Assembly (NCBI GenBank): GCA_020632575.1 | Contig: JACKFH010000083.1 | Location: 1-8,410, forward strand | Direction: 5' to 3' | Origin: Candidatus Omnitrophota bacterium | GTDB taxonomy: Bacteria; Hinthialibacterota; Hinthialibacteria; OLB16 | DNA length: 8,410 bases | Shown here: piece by piece, positions 1-4,910 of the stretch | Position numbering within the stretch: position 1 is the stretch's first letter | Layout of the letters: every line of letters begins with the position of its first letter | The notes under the pieces: generated by a model | Seen by the model: only the letters and a program-made list of their open reading frames with translations | Database searches by the model: none | What the model was told of the DNA's origin: nothing | Program-made: the position numbers and the translations under genes

Positions 1-64
1 TCGGCGGGTACTACCCCTACTAATTCAAAAACAAACTCTCCCTAACCCCAATCATCTCCGCTCT

Positions 65-100
65 GTGGCTCCCCATTCCCCTGGGGGGCCACCTTTTTTT
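65..100 (+). terminator. Intrinsic terminator of a gene upstream of the window
   Basis: Positions 65-74 pair with 83-92 in a 10-bp, GC-rich stem containing one G-U pair and an 8-nt loop. After one C comes a run of seven T (94-100). This is a textbook rho-independent terminator on the plus strand. The gene it serves must end at or before the left edge. A frame reading GGYYPY then TAA at 21-23 could be its last codons, but another frame stops at 43-45, so the gene itself cannot be identified. The T run also creates a TTGACA (99-104), which is too far from the hexamer at 147-152 to act as its -35 box. Confidence 0.8.
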
Positions 101-146
101 GACACCCCCGGCGCCGACACCGACTTCCCCTCGCCATTTTTCCACT

Positions 147-152
147 TAGAAT
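147..152 (+). promoter_or_regulatory. -10-like hexamer TAGAAT 7 nt before ATG (leaderless start candidate)
   Basis: TAGAAT matches five of six bases of the -10 consensus and ends 7 nt before the ATG at 160. No Shine-Dalgarno sequence precedes this ATG. A -10 box at this distance would place transcription initiation on or next to the A of the start codon, giving a leaderless mRNA. I see no convincing -35 element 16-18 bp upstream. The same arrangement occurs before two other SD-less genes in the window. Confidence 0.4.
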
Positions 153-159
153 CGCTGAC

Positions 160-1107
160 ATGCCTCTCGACCGAAACCGACTGAAAAGATACTCCATCCA
201 TGAACGACCCTCGAAAGTCACACCGGAAGATTTCGCCGTCGAGTGTTCTCCGGGAAAATCGTTCAATGAGTTTTTGGACGGATTGCCAAGGTTCCTTCAA
301 GCCAATCAGTTGCGATCCTTGATTGACGCGGTGTCCGAGGCCGTTCGCAACGGGAAACCGATTTTGGTTCTCTACGGAGCCCATGTGGTGAAAACGGGGC
401 TTTCGCCCATCTTCTGCCAAGCCCTGTCCAAGGGCTGGATCACCTATGCCGCCACGAATGGCGCGGGAACCATCCATGATCTGGAGCTGGCGCGTTTCGG
501 GCGGACCTCGGAGGATGTGGCCGAGGCTCTGGAGGATGGCTCCTTTGGGATGGCGATCGAAACCGGAACGGAATGGAACCAAGCGGTCAACGAAGGCGCC
601 GAAAAAGGGATGGGGCTGGGCGAGGCGGTCGGCGACTGGATTTTATCCAAAGGCGGACCGTCGACAAATCATTCGATCCTCGCGACGGCCAATAGACTGG
701 GTCGCCCGGTGACCTCGCATGCGGCGATCGGCACGGACATCACACACATTCATCCCGAGTCAAACGGTGAATCGATCGGCGTGGCCTCGTATCGGGATTT
801 CGAGCTCCTTTGCCAACGAATTCCTGAGCTCAATGACGGGGGCGTGGTGATCAACATCGGCTCGGCGGTTATCCTTCCCGAGGTCTTTCTCAAGGCGCTG
901 AGTGTGGCAAGAAACTTGGCTGGTCCCGTTCGGAATTTCACCGCCGCCAACTTGGATATGAATCGACACTACCGCCCCTCTCAAAATGTTCTGCTGCGCC
1001 CGACCCGATCCTCCGGCCAGGCGCTCGAGGTGATTGGCCCGCATGAGATCCTCGTTCCCATGTTGTTCCAGGGTGTTTGCGAAAAACTTGCTCAACCCAA
1101 ACAGTAA
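160..1107 (+). CDS. Deoxyhypusine-synthase-like protein
   Basis: A 315-residue soluble protein with no signal peptide or membrane segment. It resembles bacterial members of the deoxyhypusine synthase superfamily, which have an NAD-binding Rossmann-like fold. Visible blocks are YGAHVVKTGLSP (72-83), the TNGAGTIHDLELA segment (99-111), which parallels the family's glycine-rich loop followed by an acidic residue, GRPVTSHAAIGTD (181-193), and INIGSAVILPEV (231-242). The true enzyme transfers the aminobutyl group of spermidine to eIF5A through a catalytic lysine in a GS-SG-P-EAVSWGK motif near the C-terminus. I see no such motif or equivalent lysine in residues 258-295, and bacteria generally lack eIF5A, so the canonical reaction is doubtful. 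The substrate is unknown. The start at 160 has no Shine-Dalgarno, but the N-terminus reads naturally from there. Family placement is by eye. Confidence 0.6.
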   Translation: MPLDRNRLKRYSIHERPSKVTPEDFAVECSPGKSFNEFLDGLPRFLQANQLRSLIDAVSEAVRNGKPILVLYGAHVVKTGLSPIFCQALSKGWITYAATNGAGTIHDLELARFGRTSEDVAEALEDGSFGMAIETGTEWNQAVNEGAEKGMGLGEAVGDWILSKGGPSTNHSILATANRLGRPVTSHAAIGTDITHIHPESNGESIGVASYRDFELLCQRIPELNDGGVVINIGSAVILPEVFLKALSVARNLAGPVRNFTAANLDMNRHYRPSQNVLLRPTRSSGQALEVIGPHEILVPMLFQGVCEKLAQPKQ

Positions 1108-1120
1108 AGCCCTTCCACTT

Positions 1121-1136
1121 GCAAAAATATTTTTGC
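1121..1136. promoter_or_regulatory. Perfect 16-bp AT-rich palindrome, operator candidate
   Basis: GCAAAAATATTTTTGC is a perfect dyad lying 13 nt after the stop of the deoxyhypusine-synthase-like gene and about 120 nt before the CBS gene. Its right half runs into TTGCGA (1133-1138), a possible -35, with TAAACT (1158-1163) as a weak -10 at 19-bp spacing. A repressor bound here could control the CBS gene. The RNA hairpin would be weak, so it is a poor terminator. Only the symmetry is seen directly; the role is inferred. Confidence 0.35.
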
Positions 1137-1242
1137 GATACTCGCCCTCGTTTATGGTAAACTGAGTTTATGAAGTCGTGATTTAATTTCTAAACTGCCG
1201 GGGGCCACAAAGAATTTGGGCTGTGGCTTTCTCGTGTGGGAA

Positions 1243-1249
1243 AAGGAGG
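1243..1249 (+). promoter_or_regulatory. Shine-Dalgarno AAGGAGG deciding the CBS gene start
   Basis: AAGGAGG is a near-perfect anti-16S match, spaced 5 nt (1250-1254) from GTG at 1255. It lies downstream of the longer in-frame TTG start at 1216 and so rules in favour of the GTG. A 6-bp hairpin (1204-1209 with 1222-1227) lies just upstream in the leader. Confidence 0.75.
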
Positions 1250-1254
1250 ATGCC

Positions 1255-1695
1255 GTGCGAACAATTCGAGACATTATCAATCATCGCGAACCCTATTGGG
1301 CCGATTCCGGGTGGTCGGTTCGGCGAGTGGTCGACTACCTGTGCGAAAGAAGAATCGGCGCGGTCGCGATCCGTGAAGGGGACCGAGTCGTGGGGGTCTT
1401 CTCCGAACGCGATCTCATGCACCGGGTCGTTCACAGCGGCGTGGACCCCGAGAAGACCATGGTCAGCGAGGTCATGTCGAAGGGAATCATTCAGGTTTCT
1501 CCGAACGAGGATTACCGAGTGGCCAAGGCCAAGATGTTCGAAAAAGGGATCCGTCACTTGGTGGTGATCGATCAGGACGGCAAACTTTGCGGAATGGTCG
1601 CGATGCGCGAGCTGGTTCAGGTCGACCTCGATGAATACCGCGACCTCGTCCAAAAACTCAACGATCAATACTATCAGAGCGCGCTGAAAGAGTGA
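1255..1695 (+). CDS. Tandem CBS-domain protein
   Basis: A 146-residue cytoplasmic protein made almost entirely of two CBS domains (about residues 15-65 and 72-125), which together form a Bateman module. Such modules usually bind adenine nucleotides (AMP, ATP, sometimes SAM or NAD) and act as energy sensors. The first domain has the classic G-V-F-S-E-R-D segment (47-53), with the Ser and Asp expected to contact ribose. The second, reading IRHLVVIDQDGKLCGMVAMREL, lacks the S/T-x-x-D pattern, so one site may be degenerate. A short charged tail (126-146) follows. No catalytic or DNA-binding domain is attached, so the regulated partner is unknown. GTG at 1255 is chosen because of the Shine-Dalgarno at 1243-1249; a TTG at 1216 would add 13 unlikely residues. 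Confidence 0.9.
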   Translation: MRTIRDIINHREPYWADSGWSVRRVVDYLCERRIGAVAIREGDRVVGVFSERDLMHRVVHSGVDPEKTMVSEVMSKGIIQVSPNEDYRVAKAKMFEKGIRHLVVIDQDGKLCGMVAMRELVQVDLDEYRDLVQKLNDQYYQSALKE

Positions 1696-1719
1696 GTTTT
1701 TAATCCTACAGCAGTCAAG

Positions 1720-1831
1720 GTCATTCCTGCGAAGGCAGGAATCCGAGTGTGGGAGGGGGATTTCACCAGTCTTCACGCGACCCGATAAAGGCAAGGGCTC
1801 TGCTATGGATTCCCGCCTCCGCGGGAATGAC
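1720..1831. repeat. Inverted pair of dRS3-like palindromic repeats
   Basis: Two 25-bp units, 1720-1744 and 1807-1831, lie in opposite orientation and differ at 3 of 25 positions when one is reversed. Each is itself a hairpin with a perfect 8-bp stem and a 4-nt loop: ATTCCTGC/GCAGGAAT on the left and ATTCCCGC/GCGGGAAT on the right. The right unit fits the ATTCCC-N8-GGGAAT pattern known from Neisseria dRS3 elements and seen in many other bacterial genomes. Two of the three differences are compensatory (a T-A pair against a C-G pair) and the third lies in the loop. Spacing and orientation suggest a small non-autonomous element of about 112 bp. No target duplication is obvious and no transposase is nearby. 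Confidence 0.85.
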
Positions 1832-1963
1832 GGAACACGGTGAATCGTTTTTTTTGTAATTTTGGTTATATTCCTTCGCATCTGAATAGTGCTGTCCGAC
1901 TTCGAGAAAAGGGGGATTCTTCCCTCTTTCTACTCACATTCCCACTCGACCTTCCCACCTCTT

Positions 1964-1990
1964 TTGCAATGGGAGCCGCGTTCCTATGAT
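1964..1990 (+). promoter_or_regulatory. Candidate sigma70-type promoter for the secreted DUF1080 gene
   Basis: TTGCAA (1964-1969, four of six consensus bases) and TATGAT (1985-1990, five of six) are separated by 15 bp, slightly short of the 16-18 optimum. Transcription would begin near 1997, leaving about 30 nt of leader that includes GGAG at 2015-2018 before the ATG at 2029. The hexamers are seen; promoter function is inferred. Confidence 0.4.
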
Positions 1991-2028
1991 ACTTCCATTA
2001 GCTATCCCAGATATGGAGTGTGGAACTC

Positions 2029-3546
2029 ATGCAAAGGTTTACAGTCAAATTCTTATCCCCCGCCCTTCTCGTATGGTTTGCATTTGTCGGTTCGGCCAAC
2101 GCGAAAGAGAAGGATCTAAGAGTCTATGAGGGTCAATTCTGTTGGCGGACCAGTCCCGAGCACATGGTCGGGGCCGAGTACCCGGGAGTCGTCCTCGATC
2201 CCGACATTGCCAAGAATTTCCGGAAAGAGGTTCTCGACTACCCCGAGTCGGGCGCCGAAATCATTTTATTCAGTCTTCAGAAGCCGGGCGAAAAATTCTT
2301 CGCGCCCGATGGGAAGAGCACCTCAAAGGATAAGGCGGCTCTGCTCGCCAAACAGGTCGAGGCGATTCGCTATTTCAGTGGAACGCCCCTCATCACGCTC
2401 TTCGATCCGGACCCCTCCTGCCGGCTTGAGTCGGAGGAGGCTTATGTGGAGGCGGCCAAGTGGGTGATCGAAGCCCTGCGTGAGGAACTCGGTTTCATGG
2501 TCTGTGTCTCGGACCGTTGCGATGACCCGGGTTGGGGGCGGGGTTCGCCCGGTCTTTACGACATTGGTCTGGTGGAAGAAATCGCCGGCGCTATCGAAGA
2601 GGCCAGCCCGGGCCGAATTGTGGTGGCCGGAGGCGATTCTCCCGATGTTCTCGAGGCTTTGGAATGGGAGTGCCCCAATGTCGGAGCGCTCATTCGAAAC
2701 GATTCCAAGTTCGAATTCGGACAGGGCGTCCTCTCCTTCGGGAAAAAACCCATCATCGAAGTGGTAAACTACAAAAACGCCACCGAGGAGGACATTCACA
2801 AGGCTTGGGCCCGAGTTCGTGAGGATGCCAAATACGCTTGGGTGCTTTCAACAGACTTGGATAAGCCCGATCCGGAGATGCTCGAGTTCTTGAGGAAGGC
2901 GACTAACAGTTTTCAGATTGAACGCTCGGAGGCCGTTCCCCCCGATCCCGACGACACCGCCTCCCTCATGGAGGGGGAGAAAGCGGAGGGGTTCGTTTCT
3001 CTCTTCAATGAAAAGAACCTCAATGGTTGGGTGGCCAACTCCGATGAAGCCAACTTCGGCGTTCATGATGACTACATTTCCGTGGACAAGAAATCCGGCG
3101 GCTGGCTGCGGTCTTACTACCCCTACGATGATTTCGTCTTTCGTTGCCAGTATCAGATCAAAGAGGGACAGAACAGCGGTCTTCACATCCGTGCTCCGCT
3201 CAATGGCCGCAACTCACGAGTCGGATTCGAGTTTCAAATTCTCGGGCAACCGATCGACGCCAAACCGGAAAAATCAGGGAATGGATCCATCTATGATGTG
3301 AAGGCTCCGGATGAGATGCGGATGAAACCCTACGGGGAGTGGAACGATGTCGAAATTCGATGCGAAGGGCCGCATCTCCGCATCGTTTGGAACGGCGCGG
3401 TCGTTCATGACATCGACTACGGCGATTACGAACGAATGGAACACCGAAAGCAAAGCGGCTACATCGGACTTCAGGACCATGATGGGTCGGTGAAGTTTCG
3501 GAAGATTCGAATCAAACCGCTTGGAAAAGACCCGCACCACAGCTAA
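2029..3546 (+). CDS. Secreted two-domain protein with C-terminal DUF1080 (3-keto-disaccharide hydrolase-like) domain
   Basis: A 505-residue exported protein. Residues 1-25 form a Sec signal peptide with a basic start, a hydrophobic core and an ANA cleavage site before KEKD. Residues about 27-300 form an alpha/beta domain that I do not recognise; its alternating hydrophobic strands and helices suggest a TIM-barrel, glycoside-hydrolase-like fold. An acidic, proline-containing linker (about 300-320) leads to a DUF1080 domain (about 321-500). This shows the family's LFNEKNLNGW opening, a GGWL segment, NSGLHIRAP, GFEFQILG, WNDVEIRCEG and the closing SGYIGLQDHDG. Domains of this family (PF06439) are linked to hydrolysis of 3-keto-disaccharides. 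ATG 2029 is preferred over GTG 2020 because GGAG at 2015-2018 sits 10 nt from the ATG but only 1 nt from the GTG. Its last 4 bases overlap the convergent pseudopilin gene. Confidence 0.85.
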   Translation: MQRFTVKFLSPALLVWFAFVGSANAKEKDLRVYEGQFCWRTSPEHMVGAEYPGVVLDPDIAKNFRKEVLDYPESGAEIILFSLQKPGEKFFAPDGKSTSKDKAALLAKQVEAIRYFSGTPLITLFDPDPSCRLESEEAYVEAAKWVIEALREELGFMVCVSDRCDDPGWGRGSPGLYDIGLVEEIAGAIEEASPGRIVVAGGDSPDVLEALEWECPNVGALIRNDSKFEFGQGVLSFGKKPIIEVVNYKNATEEDIHKAWARVREDAKYAWVLSTDLDKPDPEMLEFLRKATNSFQIERSEAVPPDPDDTASLMEGEKAEGFVSLFNEKNLNGWVANSDEANFGVHDDYISVDKKSGGWLRSYYPYDDFVFRCQYQIKEGQNSGLHIRAPLNGRNSRVGFEFQILGQPIDAKPEKSGNGSIYDVKAPDEMRMKPYGEWNDVEIRCEGPHLRIVWNGAVVHDIDYGDYERMEHRKQSGYIGLQDHDGSVKFRKIRIKPLGKDPHHS

Positions 3547-4157
3547 CGGGAGGGCGCGGGGAGAACCGGACGGACAATGGTCCGTCCGACGCCATCGGGA
3601 AGCCCGCCCTGTTTCCAGATGTTCCCGCGGCTGCGGGTTCCATTGGTGGGCGAATAAACCGAGTGCGAGAAAGGGATATCGTCCTGCCCTCGCATCGCGT
3701 CGGCAAAGGCGGTGAACCTCGCCTCCGGACCGTTGCTCGACAAGAGATACCAATGGGAATCGGTCGGCGTCGCGGTCTCGTTGTTGGCTTGAACGTAACC
3801 GTTGGGGCGCACCGGCCAATAACGATAGTGGGTGTAATACTGGCCGTCGGTGAAGGGATCGGGAAGACGAGCCGGGTCCATGTAGGTGACCGGTGTGGTC
3901 AGATTGTTCAACCCGCTGGGAACCCAATCCGGCAAACTAGAATTCCAAGTCCTCAACGGATAGAAATTGAAATCCAAGTAGTAGGACTGGAGGGCAATGG
4001 ATACGGATCTGAGTTCGGCGTAAACCTGAGTGGACCTGGCGCGAACGAGAGCGTCCATGTAGTTGGGCAGCGCGATACTGATCAAGATGAGGATAATCGC
4101 GATGACCACCAAAAGCTCGACCAGCGTGAACCCCGTGTGACTTCGTTGCCTTCGCAT
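3543..4157 (-). CDS. Type II secretion/type IV pilin-like pseudopilin (GspG-like)
   Basis: A 204-residue protein with a class III prepilin leader: a basic MRRQRSHTG, then FTLVELLVVIAI. Prepilin peptidase is expected to cut after Gly9 and methylate Phe10; Glu14 is the conserved +5 glutamate. A hydrophobic helix runs to about residue 30, followed by the amphipathic continuation typical of GspG-like proteins (PNYMDALVRARSTQVYAELR, then SYYLDFNFYP). The C-terminal half contains a WYLLSSNGPEARF segment, common in pseudopilins of PVC-type and related genomes. It would sit in the inner membrane as a pseudopilus or minor pilus subunit. No secretion ATPase, peptidase or other pilin gene is adjacent. 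The start lacks a Shine-Dalgarno but has TAGATT 6 nt upstream. It is convergent with the DUF1080 gene and divergent from coaC across 41 bp. Confidence 0.9.
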   Translation of the reverse strand: MRRQRSHTGFTLVELLVVIAIILILISIALPNYMDALVRARSTQVYAELRSVSIALQSYYLDFNFYPLRTWNSSLPDWVPSGLNNLTTPVTYMDPARLPDPFTDGQYYTHYRYWPVRPNGYVQANNETATPTDSHWYLLSSNGPEARFTAFADAMRGQDDIPFSHSVYSPTNGTRSRGNIWKQGGLPDGVGRTIVRPVLPAPSR

Positions 4158-4163
4158 GGTATG

Positions 4164-4169
4164 AATCTA
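4164..4169 (-). promoter_or_regulatory. -10-like hexamer TAGATT 6 nt before the pseudopilin ATG
   Basis: On the minus strand TAGATT is followed by CATACC and then ATG. There is no Shine-Dalgarno. Initiation from this hexamer would give a leaderless transcript. A -35 region at about 4187-4192 would overlap the coaC ribosome binding site (AAGGAA, 4185-4190), so the two divergent genes could interfere. No good -35 match is visible. Confidence 0.4.
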
Positions 4170-4198
4170 CATTGTTGAATAAGCAAGGAAAAATTGCA

Positions 4199-4747
4199 AT
4201 GAATATTTTGCTCGGCATATCCGGCGGAATCGCGGCCTACAAAACGCCGAAACTGGTCTCCCTCTTTCGGGAGAGGGGAGACGAAGTCCGGATCATCGCC
4301 AGCCCCAACGCCCTCCAGTTTGTCAGCCCGCTCACTCTCTCCGCTCTGGCCGGTCATCGAGTTCTATTCGATCTTTGGTCCGAGGGAGGCGACTATGAGA
4401 TGAATCACATTCGTCTCCCCGAGTGGGCCGATTTGTTTATTGTCGCCCCGGCCACCGCTAATTTCCTTGCCAAAGCCGCGAATGGGATGGCGGACGATCT
4501 CCTTTCAACCACATTGAACGCGGCGGGAGCGGGGCCTGACTCGGCTTGCCCCGTAATTCTCTGTCCCGCCATGAACACCCGGATGTGGCGCCATCCCGCC
4601 ACACAGCGGAATCTGGACACGCTGATCGAATGGGGATACCGAGTCATTCCGCCTGTCTCGGGACGGCTCGCCTGCACGGATCAAGGGGAGGGCCGACTGC
4701 CCGAGCCCCAGGAAATCCTCGAAAGTTTGAAAGAAATGGAATTCTGA
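4199..4747 (+). CDS. coaC: Phosphopantothenoylcysteine decarboxylase, stand-alone CoaC
   Basis: A 182-residue flavoprotein of the HFCD family. It should decarboxylate phosphopantothenoylcysteine to 4'-phosphopantetheine using FMN, in cytoplasmic coenzyme A synthesis. Family motifs are clear: LLGISGGIAAYK at the N-terminus, His70 in NHIRLPEWAD, the APATANFLAKAANGMADDLLS stretch, PAMN with Asn126, and Cys159 in ACTDQGEGRLPEP. His70, Asn126 and Cys159 line up with the catalytic His75, Asn125 and Cys158 of the E. coli CoaBC decarboxylase domain. Most bacteria fuse this domain to the synthetase CoaB in a protein of about 400 residues. Here the reading frame stops cleanly after the decarboxylase and no CoaB follows. 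ATG 4199 is chosen because AAGGAA (4185-4190) sits 8 nt upstream; a TTG at 4172 would precede that site. UbiX or EpiD-like relatives are less likely given the Cys and PAMN motifs. Confidence 0.88.
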   Translation: MNILLGISGGIAAYKTPKLVSLFRERGDEVRIIASPNALQFVSPLTLSALAGHRVLFDLWSEGGDYEMNHIRLPEWADLFIVAPATANFLAKAANGMADDLLSTTLNAAGAGPDSACPVILCPAMNTRMWRHPATQRNLDTLIEWGYRVIPPVSGRLACTDQGEGRLPEPQEILESLKEMEF

Positions 4748-4750
4748 CCC

Positions 4751-4887
4751 CCCCGCTCTGGTCTTCTCGACGGGGCAGGCGGGATCGATTAGAGTGATTC
4801 ACCCTTGAGACTTCGATATGGGCGTAGACCAGAGAGGGGCCGTTGCGCGTTGACGATAGTCGGAGGCGTAACGGACTGGTCTACGCC
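4751..4887 (+). terminator. Long two-tier hairpin after coaC with an alternative pairing partner
   Basis: GGCGTAGACCAG (4821-4832) pairs perfectly with CTGGTCTACGCC (4876-4887). Inside this, 4840-4848 pairs with 4866-4874 (9 bp, one G-U), leaving a 17-nt apical loop. TTT follows at 4888. Upstream, 4751-4763 can pair with 4827-4839 at 12 of 13 positions, which would disrupt the lower stem. The structure may be the coaC terminator, although the T run is short, or a regulatory leader of the next gene. If that gene is leaderless, as its start suggests, only the first reading holds. Confidence 0.45.
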
Positions 4888-4899
4888 TTTAGAATCGAT

Positions 4900-4905
4900 T
4901 AAATT
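4900..4905 (+). promoter_or_regulatory. -10-like hexamer TAAATT 5 nt before ATG
   Basis: TAAATT ends 5 nt before the ATG at 4911, which has no Shine-Dalgarno. A second candidate, TAGAAT at 4890-4895, would give a leader of only about 9 nt. Either fits a leaderless or near-leaderless transcript. The -35 region would fall inside the right arm of the upstream hairpin and shows no good match. Confidence 0.35.
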
Positions 4906-4910
4906 GGACC

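Larger units (their letters stand above)
1696..2028. other. Intergenic region with paired repeats and a promoter
   Basis: This 333-bp stretch has no convincing gene. Short open frames across it lack ribosome binding sites and recognisable content; one in reverse includes the peptide SFPRRRES, which is simply the translation of the palindromic repeat. It holds the inverted repeat pair at 1720-1831, a run of eight T at 1848-1855, and a candidate promoter at 1964-1990. No clean terminator for the CBS gene is visible: the T run starts 18 nt beyond the right-hand hairpin. Confidence 0.6.

Noticed and set aside
1..23. C-terminal codons of an upstream gene (GGYYPY then TAA)
   Set aside because: Plausible with the terminator at 65-100, but too short to support; another frame stops at 43-45 and a third stays open.
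1216..1254. TTG start adding 13 residues to the CBS protein
   Set aside because: The strong Shine-Dalgarno at 1243-1249 lies inside this extension and points to GTG 1255; the extra residues are not part of a CBS domain.
1183..1881. Long minus-strand open frame over the CBS gene and repeats
   Set aside because: Antisense to a convincing CBS gene; its N-terminal part is only the translated palindromic repeat.
1889..2119. Short plus-strand open frame before the DUF1080 gene
   Set aside because: No ribosome binding site, low-complexity content, overlaps the signal peptide region of the real gene in another frame.
3274..3927. Minus-strand open frame overlapping the DUF1080 and pseudopilin genes
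   Set aside because: Overlaps the pseudopilin in a different frame of the same strand and has no domain signal.
4784..4901. 8-bp direct repeats ATCGATTA flanking the hairpin, as a transposon target duplication
   Set aside because: The inverted repeats do not abut the direct repeats (the left arm is 29 bp inside), so it does not look like a clean mobile element.
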